64,000 nt of DNA, taken from positions 2,604,001 through 2,668,000 of the forward strand of contig NZ_PHUG01000001.1 in the NCBI RefSeq assembly GCF_002813325.1, read 5' to 3'. Position 1 is the stretch's first letter, and every line of letters starts with the position of its first letter. The DNA is from Janthinobacterium sp. 64. GTDB taxonomy: Bacteria; Pseudomonadota; Gammaproteobacteria; Burkholderiales; Burkholderiaceae_D. Of this stretch, positions 8,771 through 18,227 are shown piece by piece. The translations under genes and the position numbers were made by a program. The notes below the pieces were generated by a model. It was given only the letters and a program-made list of their open reading frames with translations. It made no database searches and had not been told where the DNA came from.

Positions 8771-9720
8771 GCACCGCCGCCCACCTGTCTCCCCCGCTGT
8801 CGCGCAAGGTGGCGCGCCAGGCCGTCGAATGGTATTTGCTGGAGCAATCGGGCCAGGCCACATCGGATGACCTGACGGCGTCGGCGCAATGGCGCGCGCG
8901 CGACCCGGAACATGCACGCGCCTGGAACAGGGTGCAGCAGGTGAGCCAGACGGCGAATTTGCTGCCGCCGGAACTGGCCGTGCCCGTGCTGCGCCGGCCG
9001 CAGCGCCGCGTGGCCGTGCAGGTGCTGCTGGCATTGATGGCGGCGCCAGCCGCCTGGCTGCTGGTGCGCCATGAACTGCTGGCCGATTACCGCAGCGGCG
9101 TGGGCGAACGGCGCGAGGTGTCCCTGCCCGATGGCGGCACCGTGGTGCTCAACACGGACAGCGCCGTCGACCTGGCGTATGGCGCCGATGAACGTTTGCT
9201 GACCCTGCGCCGCGGCGAAGTGCTGATACAGACGCGCCCCGATCACGCAGGCAGCCGCCCCTTCATCGTCGCCACCTGCCATGGCCGCATCCGCGCGCTG
9301 GGCACGCGCTTTACCGTGCGCGTCGACGACGACGGCAGCCGCGTGACGGTGCTCGAACACGCGGTGGAAATCACGCCGCGCGCACCCTCGGCTACCGTGC
9401 GCACGCTCATGGCGGGCCAGCAAAGCCGCTTCGATGCCAGCCACGCCGGCCTGCCCACGCCGGCGCCGACGCAAGCCGATGCCTGGGCGCGCGGCATGCT
9501 GGCGGTACAGGACATGCGCCTCGACGCCTTCGCTTTTGAACTGTCACGCTACCGCCCCGGCCTGCTGCGCGTGGAACCGCAAGTGGCGGGCTTGCGCCTG
9601 TCGGGCGCCTTCCAGCTCGACGACACGGACGCCGTGCTGGACAGCCTGGCGCGCATGCTGCCCGTCGACGTGCTGTACCGCACCCAATACTGGGTCACCA
9701 TCACGGTCCGCAAAAAATAA
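8767..9720 (+). CDS. FecR-like anti-sigma / signal transducer (second copy)
   Basis: A 317-residue protein coupled to the sigma gene by a 4-nt overlap. The N-terminus has the DUF4880 motif (VEWYLLEQSGQATSDD followed by WRARDPEHARAWNRV). A membrane segment lies near residue 85 (VLLALMAAPAAWLLV). The periplasmic FecR domain shows LPDGGTVVLNTDSAVDL and RALGTRFTVR, and a C-terminal STN-like subdomain ends at VTITVRKK. Its expected role is to pass the receptor-occupancy signal to the adjacent FecI-like factor. Confidence 0.9.
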   Translation: MSTAAHLSPPLSRKVARQAVEWYLLEQSGQATSDDLTASAQWRARDPEHARAWNRVQQVSQTANLLPPELAVPVLRRPQRRVAVQVLLALMAAPAAWLLVRHELLADYRSGVGERREVSLPDGGTVVLNTDSAVDLAYGADERLLTLRRGEVLIQTRPDHAGSRPFIVATCHGRIRALGTRFTVRVDDDGSRVTVLEHAVEITPRAPSATVRTLMAGQQSRFDASHAGLPTPAPTQADAWARGMLAVQDMRLDAFAFELSRYRPGLLRVEPQVAGLRLSGAFQLDDTDAVLDSLARMLPVDVLYRTQYWVTITVRKK

Positions 9721-9810
9721 TTGTTGAAAATTGGCCCTTTTTCCCGGCATGGCCTGTCCTATGGGTATTGCAACGATATCTTCAACGACATCCACCGGAA
9801 AGGCCACACC

Positions 9811-12258
9811 ATGCACCCACCCCATTTGACTCCCCTCGCGCGCGCCATCGGCAGCGCCGTGATCCTGCTGTCGCTGGCGCAGGCGCCGGCCATGGCGGCC
9901 GATGCCACCGCGCCAGCCGCCGCGCAAACGTCCTTCCACGTGCCGGCCGGCGAGCTGTCGGCCGCCATCGCCAGCTTTGCCATCGAAGCAAAAGTGAGCG
10001 TGGGCGCGGCGGCCGAACTGCTGCAAGGCGTACGCACGCCAGGCCTGAACGGCAGCTACACGGTGCCGCAGGCACTGGCCCGCCTGCTGGCCGGCACGGG
10101 ACTGGAAGCGCTGCCCAGCGGAGAACGCAGCTACGTGCTGCGCAAGGCCGGCGCAACATCGTCCGGCGCGCCGATCGCCGCCACCTTGGGTGAAGTCGCC
10201 GTCAGCTCCAGCGCCCTGCGCGACGGCACCACGGAAGGCAAGCGCGGCTACGCGGGCCTGACCAGCGCCACGCGTTTGAACCTGTCGCTGCGCGAAACGC
10301 CGCAGGCGGTCAGCGTCATCACGCGCCAGCAGATCGACGACCAGGGCTTGCGCACCTTGCAGGACGTGCTGGTGCAGGCGCCCGGCATCACGGTCGACCA
10401 TTCGTCGAGCACGCGCGAATACGACCAGGTGTTCTCGCGCGGCTTCGAAGTGACGTCGTACATGTTCGACGGCATCCCGACCAGCAAGAGCCTGGAAGCG
10501 CGCACCTACGACATGGCCATCTACGACAGGGTCGAAATCATCCGCGGCGCCACTGGCCTGATCAGCGGCACGGGCAGCCCGTCGGCCGCCGTCAACCTGG
10601 TGCGCAAGCGCCCGGGCCGCAGCTTTGCCGCCACGGCCGGCGCGCAGCTCGGTTCGTGGGACCGCTACCGCATCGAAGGCGATGTCTCGACGCCCTTGAC
10701 GGCGGACGGCAAGGTGCGCGCGCGCGTCGTCGCCGCGCATGAAGACCAGCGCTCGTTCATCGACCGCTACCAGCAGAAGAAGGACGTGCTGTACGCCATC
10801 GTCGAAGCGGACCTGACGCCATCGACGGTGCTCAGCGCCGGCATCAACTACCAGAAGGAAAAGCTCAAGGGCGCGGGCCGCGAATTCCCCATGTTCTACG
10901 CCGACGGCTCGCAGACGCGCTTCCCCCGCTCGATGAACGGCACGGCCGCGTGGAGCACGTATGACCGCGAACAGAGCATGCTGTTCGCCACGCTCGACCA
11001 TTATTTCGACAACGACTGGATCGCCAGGGTGGCCGTCAGCCGCAGCAGCAACCAGTACGACGCCTTGCAGGGCTTTTCCGGCAACGGCTACCCTGACCGC
11101 GTGACGGGCGGCGGCATGCAGCTGTGGCTGGCCAACTGGCACAGCAAGCCGCAACAGACCTCGCTCGATGCCTACGTCAGCGGCCCGTTCCAGGCCTTAG
11201 GCCGCCAGCACGAACTGGTGCTGGGCCTGAGCGCCTCGGAACTCAAGACGAATGGCCCCATCTATCCGGGCTGGCGCCTCGATGGCTATAACCATACGGT
11301 GCCGAATATCCACGCCTGGAATGGCGCCATGCCGGTGCCCGATTACAGCGGCACGCGCCTGGGCAGTTCGTACGACAAGGAACGGGAAAGCGGCCTGTAT
11401 TCGACCCTGCGCCTGCGCCCGACGGATGCGCTGTCGGTAATCCTCGGCGCGCGCCTGTCGTACTGGAAGCGCGACATCCGCAGCGACTATTTCAATGACA
11501 CGGACCTGTACGACGCGATGCGCGAAAACGGCAAGATCACGCCGTATGCGGGCCTCGTCTACGACCTGGGCCAGCACTGGTCGGCCTACGCCAGCTACAC
11601 CAGCATCTTCACGCCGCAAAGCCAGCGCGACGTCAACAGCCGCTTCCTGGCGCCGCTGGAAGGCAAGAACTACGAAGTGGGCGCCAAGGGCGAATTCTTC
11701 GGCGGCAAGCTCACCACCAGCGCCGCCCTCTTCCAGCTGAAGCAGGAAAACCTGGCCGAAGCCGATCCGGGCAATGTCTGGATCATCGGCACGGGCGGCG
11801 GTTCCTACGCCTATCACACGGTGAAAGGCGCCACCACGCGCGGCTTCGAGGCGGAAGTCTCGGGCCAGCTGCGCCCCGACTGGCAACTGACGGCCAGCTA
11901 TGCCTACAGCCGCATCCGCAACGCCGCTGGCGCGCGCATCCAGACCAACCAGCCGCAGAGCATGGCCAAGCTGTGGAGCACCTGGCGCCTGGCGCAGGGC
12001 GTGCCGGGCCTGGTGCTGGGCGGCGGCGTGAACTGGCAGAGCGATATCTACATGGATGACCGCGGACCGAACGGCGAACGCTTCACGCAGAAAGCGTATG
12101 CGGTGGCGGGACTGATGGCGCAGTACCAGGTCAGCAAGCAGCTGCTGGCGACCCTGAACGTCAACAATGTCTTCGACAAGAAGTACTACTCGACGGGCAT
12201 GGGCGGCTACTACGGCGATCCGCGCAACGCCATGCTGTCGCTGCGCTATCAGCTCTGA
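9811..12258 (+). CDS. TonB-dependent siderophore receptor with STN domain (second cassette)
   Basis: An 815-residue FhuE/FpvA-like outer-membrane receptor. The signal peptide is cleaved near PAMAA|DATAP. An STN signalling domain follows (FHVPAGELSAAIASFAIEAK), then a TonB-box-like LGEVAVSS, a plug with TPQAVSVITRQQIDDQGL, and a barrel ending NVFDKKYYSTGMGGYYGDPRNAMLSLRYQL-type terminus with a final aromatic/Leu residue. The ATG at 9811 fits the signal peptide. The 90-bp gap after FecR presumably holds the promoter used by the cognate sigma factor. The gene's 3' end overlaps the convergent GGDEF/EAL gene by 10 bp. Confidence 0.93.
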   Translation: MHPPHLTPLARAIGSAVILLSLAQAPAMAADATAPAAAQTSFHVPAGELSAAIASFAIEAKVSVGAAAELLQGVRTPGLNGSYTVPQALARLLAGTGLEALPSGERSYVLRKAGATSSGAPIAATLGEVAVSSSALRDGTTEGKRGYAGLTSATRLNLSLRETPQAVSVITRQQIDDQGLRTLQDVLVQAPGITVDHSSSTREYDQVFSRGFEVTSYMFDGIPTSKSLEARTYDMAIYDRVEIIRGATGLISGTGSPSAAVNLVRKRPGRSFAATAGAQLGSWDRYRIEGDVSTPLTADGKVRARVVAAHEDQRSFIDRYQQKKDVLYAIVEADLTPSTVLSAGINYQKEKLKGAGREFPMFYADGSQTRFPRSMNGTAAWSTYDREQSMLFATLDHYFDNDWIARVAVSRSSNQYDALQGFSGNGYPDRVTGGGMQLWLANWHSKPQQTSLDAYVSGPFQALGRQHELVLGLSASELKTNGPIYPGWRLDGYNHTVPNIHAWNGAMPVPDYSGTRLGSSYDKERESGLYSTLRLRPTDALSVILGARLSYWKRDIRSDYFNDTDLYDAMRENGKITPYAGLVYDLGQHWSAYASYTSIFTPQSQRDVNSRFLAPLEGKNYEVGAKGEFFGGKLTTSAALFQLKQENLAEADPGNVWIIGTGGGSYAYHTVKGATTRGFEAEVSGQLRPDWQLTASYAYSRIRNAAGARIQTNQPQSMAKLWSTWRLAQGVPGLVLGGGVNWQSDIYMDDRGPNGERFTQKAYAVAGLMAQYQVSKQLLATLNVNNVFDKKYYSTGMGGYYGDPRNAMLSLRYQL

Positions 12259-14063
12259 ATGACTTCACTCGTTTTGAGCAGCACCTCGATGCCCTCGGGC
12301 GCCATGGCGCGGCCCAGAAAATAGCCGAAGGCCTCGTCGCAGCCCATCTCGGCGAGCAGTTCCAGCTGCTCGCCGCTTTCCACGCCGCCGGCAATGGTGC
12401 GCAGTCCGAGCGTGCGCGCCATCGCCACGATGGCGCGCACCATGGCGCCGTCGCCACCGGACTTGCCCAGGTCGTCGACGAAACACTTTTCGATCTTCAC
12501 GGCATCCGTAGGAAAGCGTTTCAGGTAATTGAGCGACGCGTCGCCCGTGCCGAAATCGCTGATGGAAATCGCCATGCCCAGCTGGCGGAACTGGCGCAGT
12601 ATCAGTTCGCAGTTCTGGTTGCGGTCGATCAGGATGCCGGCGGCGATTTCCAGTTCGATGCAATGTCCCGGCACGCCGGCCGCCTCCAGCGCGGCGGCGA
12701 AATTGCGCGCGATATCGCGCTGGTAGAACTGGCGCGCCGACAGGCTGACGGACACCGTCAGCATCTGCCCCTGCGCGATCCAGCTGCGTGCCTGTTCCAC
12801 CGCCGTGGCCAGCACCCAGGCCCCCACCGGCAGGATCAAGGCGCTTTCCTCCAGCACCGGCAAAAAGTCGAGCGGCATCATCAGTCCCAGTTCCGGGTGC
12901 TTCCAGCGCAGCAGCGCCTTCACGCCCGTGATCGTGCGCGTCTTCAGGTCCATGCGCGGCTGGTAGAACAGGGCGAATTCGTTGCGTTCGAGCGCATGGC
13001 GCAGCGCCGTCTCGAGGATGGTGCGCGAATACGACTGCGTCTGCATGCGCGGCGCGTAGCGCAGGCAGGTACCGGGCGCGTGGCGCTTGGCCGCGTACAT
13101 GGCCAGGTCGGCCTTCTCGATCAGCGCATTGACGTCGTCGTCATCGTCCGGGTACAGGGCCACGCCCACGCTGGCTGCCACCGACAGGCTGTATTCGCCG
13201 ATGACGAAGGGCGCGGCGATGGCGGCGACGATCTTTTCGGCCACCCGCTCGGCATCGTGCGCCGTGCGCAGTTCCGTCAGCAGGATGATGAATTCATCGC
13301 CGCCCTGGCGCGCCACCGTGTCGACCTTGCGCACGCACTGCTGCACCCGGCGCGCGAACTCCGTCAGCACCTGGTCGCCCACGTCGTGCCCCAGGCTGTC
13401 GTTGATGGACTTGAAGCGGTCGATGTCGACGAACAGCACGGCCAGCAAGCCCTGGTGGCGGCGCGCGTAGGCGATGCCGTGCTCGAAGCGGATCTGGAAA
13501 TGCAGCCGGTTCGGCAGCCCCGTCAAGCCGTCGTGGTGGGCGATGAATTCCAGCTGCTGCTCGGCGCGCCGGCGCGCCGACACATCGTGCAGCAGCAGCA
13601 CCGCGCCGCCCTGCGCCAGCGGCGCGCAGCTGTACTGCACGTCGATGCGCTTGCCATCGAGATGGCGCAGCAGCACGGCGCCGCGCGCCACTTCCAGCAC
13701 TTCCTGGCGCGCCACGCAATCGCGCACCTGGCGCGCCGCATCGACGGGCGCGCCGTCATGGAACAGCGGCAGCAGCTCGGTCACAGGCTGGCCCAGGCCA
13801 TCGTCGCCCAGCCGGCCGCCCATCGCGCTGGCGCGGGGATTGAGGTACTGCACCACGCCATCGTGGTCGGTGCCGACGACGGCTGCCGGCAGCGCGTGCA
13901 GCAGCGCCAGCGCATCTGCCATGCGCTGCGCCTGCGCCGCCTGCAGCACCACGCCCGTCGCATGGCGCATGCGCCACATGCGCGCCGCCTGCCACTGACA
14001 GGCCAGCAGCACGGCGAGCACCACGGCCAGGGTCAGGCACAGCGCCAGCAGCAGCGCCGTCAT
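12249..14063 (-). CDS. PAS-GGDEF-EAL protein with degenerate EAL domain
   Basis: A 604-residue protein. It has one N-terminal membrane helix (residues 3-22), a PAS-like sensor (about 45-170), a GGDEF domain (about 175-335) and an EAL domain (about 350-600). The GGDEF motif is intact (RQGGDEFIIL) and is preceded by an RKVD inhibitory-site motif at the standard five-residue distance, so diguanylate cyclase activity is plausible. The EAL domain looks inactive: EAL is KAL, the ELEITE region reads ELEIAA, DDFGTG is SDFGTG, KID is KIE and AEGVE is AGGVE. It may therefore bind c-di-GMP or partners and not hydrolyse it. Its start is 168 bp from the chemoreceptor stop upstream. Confidence 0.9.
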   Translation of the reverse strand: MTALLLALCLTLAVVLAVLLACQWQAARMWRMRHATGVVLQAAQAQRMADALALLHALPAAVVGTDHDGVVQYLNPRASAMGGRLGDDGLGQPVTELLPLFHDGAPVDAARQVRDCVARQEVLEVARGAVLLRHLDGKRIDVQYSCAPLAQGGAVLLLHDVSARRRAEQQLEFIAHHDGLTGLPNRLHFQIRFEHGIAYARRHQGLLAVLFVDIDRFKSINDSLGHDVGDQVLTEFARRVQQCVRKVDTVARQGGDEFIILLTELRTAHDAERVAEKIVAAIAAPFVIGEYSLSVAASVGVALYPDDDDDVNALIEKADLAMYAAKRHAPGTCLRYAPRMQTQSYSRTILETALRHALERNEFALFYQPRMDLKTRTITGVKALLRWKHPELGLMMPLDFLPVLEESALILPVGAWVLATAVEQARSWIAQGQMLTVSVSLSARQFYQRDIARNFAAALEAAGVPGHCIELEIAAGILIDRNQNCELILRQFRQLGMAISISDFGTGDASLNYLKRFPTDAVKIEKCFVDDLGKSGGDGAMVRAIVAMARTLGLRTIAGGVESGEQLELLAEMGCDEAFGYFLGRAMAPEGIEVLLKTSEVIQS

Positions 14064-14190
14064 GCGTCACCCGGCAGGCGGAAAGTACGGAACATGGTTT
14101 TCCTTTGCAACGCGCGCCATGCGGCCGGGCGCAGATCCATGCGGAAAGGAAATAGTATAAGAATTTCAGCGCGATATTTGCCTGATCGGA

Positions 14191-14216
14191 CGCCGCTTGA
14201 CTGGCATCAAGCGGCG
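14191..14216 (-). terminator. hairpin downstream of the chemoreceptor gene
   Basis: CGCCGCTTGA and TCAAGCGGCG form a perfect 10-bp stem around a 6-base loop, 15 bp past the chemoreceptor stop on the minus strand. No T-run follows, so it may be a transcript-end stabiliser and not a classic intrinsic terminator. Confidence 0.5.
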
Positions 14217-14231
14217 CGGGGCGGGCCTGCG

Positions 14232-15845
14232 TCAAGTCAGCGACAGTCTCCGGGCCGGCGCGGCCACGCCGGGAACGGCATGCAGTTTGAAGATGCTGAC
14301 GGCGTCGGCCAGGCTGGCCGCCTGCTGCTGCAGCGCGTCCGCGGCGGCGGCGGCCTGCTCCACCAGGGCCGCATTCTGCTGCGTCACGCCATCCATCTGG
14401 CTGATGGCGATGCTGATCTGCTCGATGCCATCGCGCTGTTCCACGCTGGCTATGGCGATCTCGCCGATGATGGCGTTCACGCGCTGCACGCTGCTGACCA
14501 CATCGTCCATCGTGCGCCCCGCCTGGCCCGCCAGCACGCTGCCTTCTTCCACCGTGCGCACGGATTCGCCGATCAGCTGCTTGATTTCCAAGGCCGCCGC
14601 GGCCGACCTGTGCGCCAGGCTGCGCACCTCGGTGGCCACGACGGCGAAGCCGCGTCCCTGCTCGCCCGCGCGCGCCGCTTCCACGGCCGCATTCAGGGCC
14701 AGGATATTCGTCTGGAAGGCGATGCCGTCGATGACGGCGATGATGTCGACGATGCGCTTGGACGAGGCGTTGATATGGTTCATGGTCTGCACCACCTGCG
14801 CCACGGCCTCGCCGCCGCGCTGCGCCACATCGGATGCGCCGCCGGCCAGCTGGCGCGCCTGGTCCGCGTTGTCGTTATTCTGCCGCACGGTGGAGGTCAG
14901 CTCGATCATCGAAGCGGCCGTCTCTTCCAGCGAACTGGCTTGTTCTTCCGTGCGCGACGACAGATCCATGTTGCCGCTGGCGATTTCGCCCGACGCCGTG
15001 GCGATGGCGTCCGTGCCGGCGCGCACCCGTCCCACGATGTCGGCCAGGTTGCCGCTCATCGCCTTCAAGGCCCGCAGCAGGTCGCCGATTTCATCGCGGC
15101 TGCTGTCGGCCACCACGGCGCGCAAGTCGCCCGCCGCCACCTGCTGGGCTATGCCGACGGCCGCGCCCAGCGGCACCGTGATGCTGCGGATCAGCCACCA
15201 CACGGTGATAGACCCCACCACCAGGGTCACCAGCACCGTGACCAGCATGGCGATGCTGGCGCTGCGGTGGGCGCTGGCGTCCTGCTCCTTCATCTGCGCC
15301 ATCAGGCTGTGCGACTGCTTGCCGATCGTGGCGACGATGGCGTCGATCTGGCGCGTCGGTTCGCGGTCCATGCCCTTGACCAGCGCATCGACCACGTGGG
15401 CGCTATCGGCGCGCGCGCCGTCATACTGCTGCAGCGCCGCCAGGTAGCTCACGCCCAGCGCGTCGTGCGCTTGCAGCGCCTGCTGCACGGGCGCCGTGTC
15501 GAGCCCCAGCGCCCCCATCATCGCCTGCAGGCTTTTCAATTCCTTGCGCGTCTGCGCGCCGCTGCCAACAAACGCTTCGCGGTAGCGCCGGAAGGCGGCC
15601 GCATCGCCGCCGCGCAGCAGGATGTTTTTCCATTCCTGCACCTGGATCTTGAATTCCACCTGCGCGCTGCGCGCCGCGTCGACCGCTTCCGTCAGGGCCA
15701 CGGAGCGCTGCATGGCCTCGGCGCTGCGCGCACTGGCCGCGTCGAGCGCGCTCCAGCCACGCACGCCCACGAACACCAGCGCAAGGAAGAAGAAGGCGCC
15801 CAACAGACCCAGGCGGACAGAGATTTTCAGATTCGCAAGTTGCAT
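14232..15845 (-). CDS. methyl-accepting chemotaxis protein
   Basis: A 537-residue transmembrane chemoreceptor. TM1 lies at about residues 10-30, followed by a four-helix-bundle periplasmic sensor to about residue 185, TM2 ([21 protein letters not shown]) and a HAMP domain. A long cytoplasmic signalling hairpin has the conserved tip [20 protein letters not shown] and [20 protein letters not shown]. It would bind CheA/CheW and control flagellar or related motility. The start at 15845 (MQLANLKIS) was chosen because AGGAG lies 7-11 bp upstream; the open frame extends further without a ribosome site. The signalling tip is intact here, unlike in the broken receptor at 25124. Confidence 0.92.
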   Translation of the reverse strand: MQLANLKISVRLGLLGAFFFLALVFVGVRGWSALDAASARSAEAMQRSVALTEAVDAARSAQVEFKIQVQEWKNILLRGGDAAAFRRYREAFVGSGAQTRKELKSLQAMMGALGLDTAPVQQALQAHDALGVSYLAALQQYDGARADSAHVVDALVKGMDREPTRQIDAIVATIGKQSHSLMAQMKEQDASAHRSASIAMLVTVLVTLVVGSITVWWLIRSITVPLGAAVGIAQQVAAGDLRAVVADSSRDEIGDLLRALKAMSGNLADIVGRVRAGTDAIATASGEIASGNMDLSSRTEEQASSLEETAASMIELTSTVRQNNDNADQARQLAGGASDVAQRGGEAVAQVVQTMNHINASSKRIVDIIAVIDGIAFQTNILALNAAVEAARAGEQGRGFAVVATEVRSLAHRSAAAALEIKQLIGESVRTVEEGSVLAGQAGRTMDDVVSSVQRVNAIIGEIAIASVEQRDGIEQISIAISQMDGVTQQNAALVEQAAAAADALQQQAASLADAVSIFKLHAVPGVAAPARRLSLT

Positions 15846-16024
15846 GTATTTCTCCTGGCGGCAAGAACAGGATGGCAACAAAGGCGCCACCAAAACTATC
15901 CAATTCTCACCAAACAGGGAAATCATGCGGCGCGCCCCGCGAAAAACCAAGCGGTGCTTTCGCTAGAGAAACACTTTCAACACAGAAACAACAAATTACA
16001 CGGGAAGGTTGATTGTCTGGCCAT

Positions 16025-16058
16025 ATTGCCGGGCTCGCAGCATGGTCGGGCCGGCAAT
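16025..16058 (-). terminator. hairpin after the xylulokinase gene
   Basis: ATTGCCGG and CCGGCAAT form an 8-bp stem with a long loop, about 14 bp beyond the xylulokinase stop on the minus strand. There is no clear U-tract, so it is a weak terminator candidate. Confidence 0.4.
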
Positions 16059-16071
16059 CTTGTTGGCAGCA

Positions 16072-17547
16072 CTAGCGCGCCGCCGCGGCCGCGCCCGCAA
16101 ACTCTTCGCGCAGCAGCCGGTACAAACGCCGGTAGCGCGCCAGCCGCTCGTCGAGCACGGCGCACGCTTGCGGCGCGATCGTTTCCTGCACGGGCGGGCG
16201 CGTGCACACCTGCGCGGGCGACAAGCCCGTCACCGCCATCTGCGCCAGGCGCGCCGCGCCGAGGGTGCCGCCGGCCACGCCATGGTCGTGCCGCAGCACG
16301 TTCAGGCCCGAGGCATTCGCGCACAGCTGCGCCCAGAAGCGGCTGCGCGAACCGCCACCGACGAACGACGCGTCTTCCAGGTGCGTGCCGGCGCTGCGCA
16401 GGGCCGCATTGCCGTCGGCCATGGCAAAGGCCACGCCTTCCATCACGCTGTAGGCCAGTTCGGCGCGCCCATGTTCCGTCGACAGGCCGAAAAACACGCC
16501 GCGTGCGGAGGCGTCGTTGTGCGGCGTGCGCTCGCCGCTCAGGTAGGGCAAAAAGATCGGCGCCGTGCGCGCTTCCACGCCTTCGGCCAGCGTCACCAAC
16601 TCTCCGATGTCGGACGACTGCGTCAGCCGCGCCACCCAATTCAGGCTGGACGCTGCGCTGAGGATCACGCTCATCTGGTGCCAGCGCCCGGGCAGGCAAT
16701 GGCAGAACGCGTGCACGCCCTGGCCAGGATTGGGCGCGAAGCCATCACTGCCCGCGAACAGCACGCCGGAGGTGCCCAGCGACAGCAGGCCGGCGCCCGG
16801 CTCCACCACGCCCAGGCCCACGGCGGCGGCGGCATTGTCGCCCGCGCCGCCGGCCAGCAGCACCGCATGCGCGATGCCCCATTCCTGGCACAGCGAGGGC
16901 CGCACCTGTGCGGCGGCATGGCTGCCTTCGACCAGGCGCGGCATGTGTTCGCGCGACAGGCTTGTTGCCGCCAGCATGCGCTCGGACCAGTCGCGTTTGG
17001 CCACGTCCAGCCACAGGGTGCCGGAGGCGTCGGACATGTCGGATACATAATCGCCCGTCAGGCGCAGCGCCACGTAATCCTTGGGCAGCAAGACTTTACG
17101 GATGGCGCGAAACAGCGACGGCTCGTATTTTTGCAGCCACAGCAGCTTGGGCGCCGTGAAGCCGGGCATGGCCTGGTTGCCCGTGATGGCGCGCGACCCG
17201 GGCACCAGCGCTTCCAGTTCCACGCACTCGGCAAAGGCGCGCGTATCGTTCCACAAAATGGCCGGGCGCAGCACGTGCTGCTGCTTGTCGAGCAAGGTGG
17301 CGCCATGCATCTGGCCAGACAGCGCGATGCCGCGCAAACCGGAAAACGCCAGCGGCTGGGCGCTGCGGATGGCCGCGATCACGTCCAGCGTGGCCTGCCA
17401 CCAGTCTTCGGGGTTCTGCTCCGACCAGCCGGGACGGGGGCTCGACACGCGCAGGGTCACGCCGCTGCTGGCGAGGATGGTTTGCGCGTCGTCGGTCAGG
17501 ATGGCCTTGACTTCGGAAGTGCCGATATCGATACCGAGATAGGTCAC
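16072..17547 (-). CDS. xylB: xylulokinase (FGGY-family carbohydrate kinase)
   Basis: A 491-residue FGGY kinase that would phosphorylate D-xylulose to xylulose-5-phosphate with ATP. Visible motifs are the N-terminal phosphate loop YLGIDIGTSEVKAIL, the substrate motif SGQMHGATLLD, the catalytic aspartate in GGAGDNAAAAVG, the FGGY region LPYLSGERTPHNDASARG and the adenine motif FVGGGSRSRFWAQ. The start is a GTG at 17547 (VTYLGIDIG), because the first ATG nearby is out of frame; the ribosome site is weak. No xylose isomerase, transporter or regulator lies beside it. Another pentulose or a polyol-derived sugar remains possible as substrate. Confidence 0.9.
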   Translation of the reverse strand: MTYLGIDIGTSEVKAILTDDAQTILASSGVTLRVSSPRPGWSEQNPEDWWQATLDVIAAIRSAQPLAFSGLRGIALSGQMHGATLLDKQQHVLRPAILWNDTRAFAECVELEALVPGSRAITGNQAMPGFTAPKLLWLQKYEPSLFRAIRKVLLPKDYVALRLTGDYVSDMSDASGTLWLDVAKRDWSERMLAATSLSREHMPRLVEGSHAAAQVRPSLCQEWGIAHAVLLAGGAGDNAAAAVGLGVVEPGAGLLSLGTSGVLFAGSDGFAPNPGQGVHAFCHCLPGRWHQMSVILSAASSLNWVARLTQSSDIGELVTLAEGVEARTAPIFLPYLSGERTPHNDASARGVFFGLSTEHGRAELAYSVMEGVAFAMADGNAALRSAGTHLEDASFVGGGSRSRFWAQLCANASGLNVLRHDHGVAGGTLGAARLAQMAVTGLSPAQVCTRPPVQETIAPQACAVLDERLARYRRLYRLLREEFAGAAAAAR

Positions 17548-17681
17548 GATGGTTCCATGAAAAGTGAATGGGCGCCCGCGCATGGCGGCGATTTCACGTT
17601 ATGGTAATCGCCCGGCGCCGCCGGCAGCACGCCTTTCCGCATACTTTTTCACACTTTGCCGATACGCGCCAGCCAGCGCGT

Positions 17682-18227
17682 TCAACCATGCTGGCGAAAA
17701 TCCTTGCGATAGATATTCGTATCCTTGCCCGTCGGCGGCAGGCGCGAGAAGCGCTCGAAGCGCAAGCCCAGTTTATTGAGCAAATTGATCGACGCCTGGT
17801 TCTGCGGCGAGGTGATGCCGTACAGGGTGGGGATGCGCAGCGTGTGCCGGGCATGCCGCACGATGGCCGCCGTCGCCTCCCAGGCATAACCCTGGCCCCA
17901 GTAGGCGGGCAGCATGGCGTAGCCGATGTCGGGACCGGGCAGGCTGTCGCGGCGTATCATGCCGCCCATGCCGATGGCCACGCCGTCGCTGCGGCGCTCG
18001 ATAATGTAAAAGCAATAGCCATGCTCGCGGAACTGCGCCATCGGACCGGCTTCCAGCGCCGCGCGCGCCGCAGCCACGGTATGGATGTTGCGGTCGCCGA
18101 TATTGGCGATCCACGATGGCTCATTGATCAGCGCCAGGTAGAACGGCGCGTCTTCGGGCGTGAAGGTGCGCAGGCGCAGGCGGGGGGTCTCGATGACGAT
18201 GATCGATTCCGTCACGGCGCCGCTCAT
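17682..18227 (-). CDS. GNAT family N-acetyltransferase (RimJ/RimL-like)
   Basis: A 181-residue acetyltransferase. It starts MSGAVTESIIVIETPRLRLR, the usual RimJ/RimL opening. The acetyl-CoA binding region is seen as DIGYAMLPAYWGQGYAWEAT, followed by ITSPQNQASINLLNKLGLRFE. Relatives acetylate ribosomal-protein N-termini or small amines; the substrate here is not predictable. Its ATG overlaps the stop of the upstream GNAT gene (ATGA), so the two are co-translated. The open frame extends far upstream of this ATG, but that part is the shadow of the upstream gene. Confidence 0.85.
   Translation of the reverse strand: MSGAVTESIIVIETPRLRLRTFTPEDAPFYLALINEPSWIANIGDRNIHTVAAARAALEAGPMAQFREHGYCFYIIERRSDGVAIGMGGMIRRDSLPGPDIGYAMLPAYWGQGYAWEATAAIVRHARHTLRIPTLYGITSPQNQASINLLNKLGLRFERFSRLPPTGKDTNIYRKDFRQHG

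Noticed and set aside
12663..16661. A 1332-codon plus-strand frame crossing three minus-strand genes and their spacers
   Set aside because: It runs through the GGDEF/EAL, chemoreceptor and xylulokinase genes in antisense. No domain, ribosome site or plausible start supports it.
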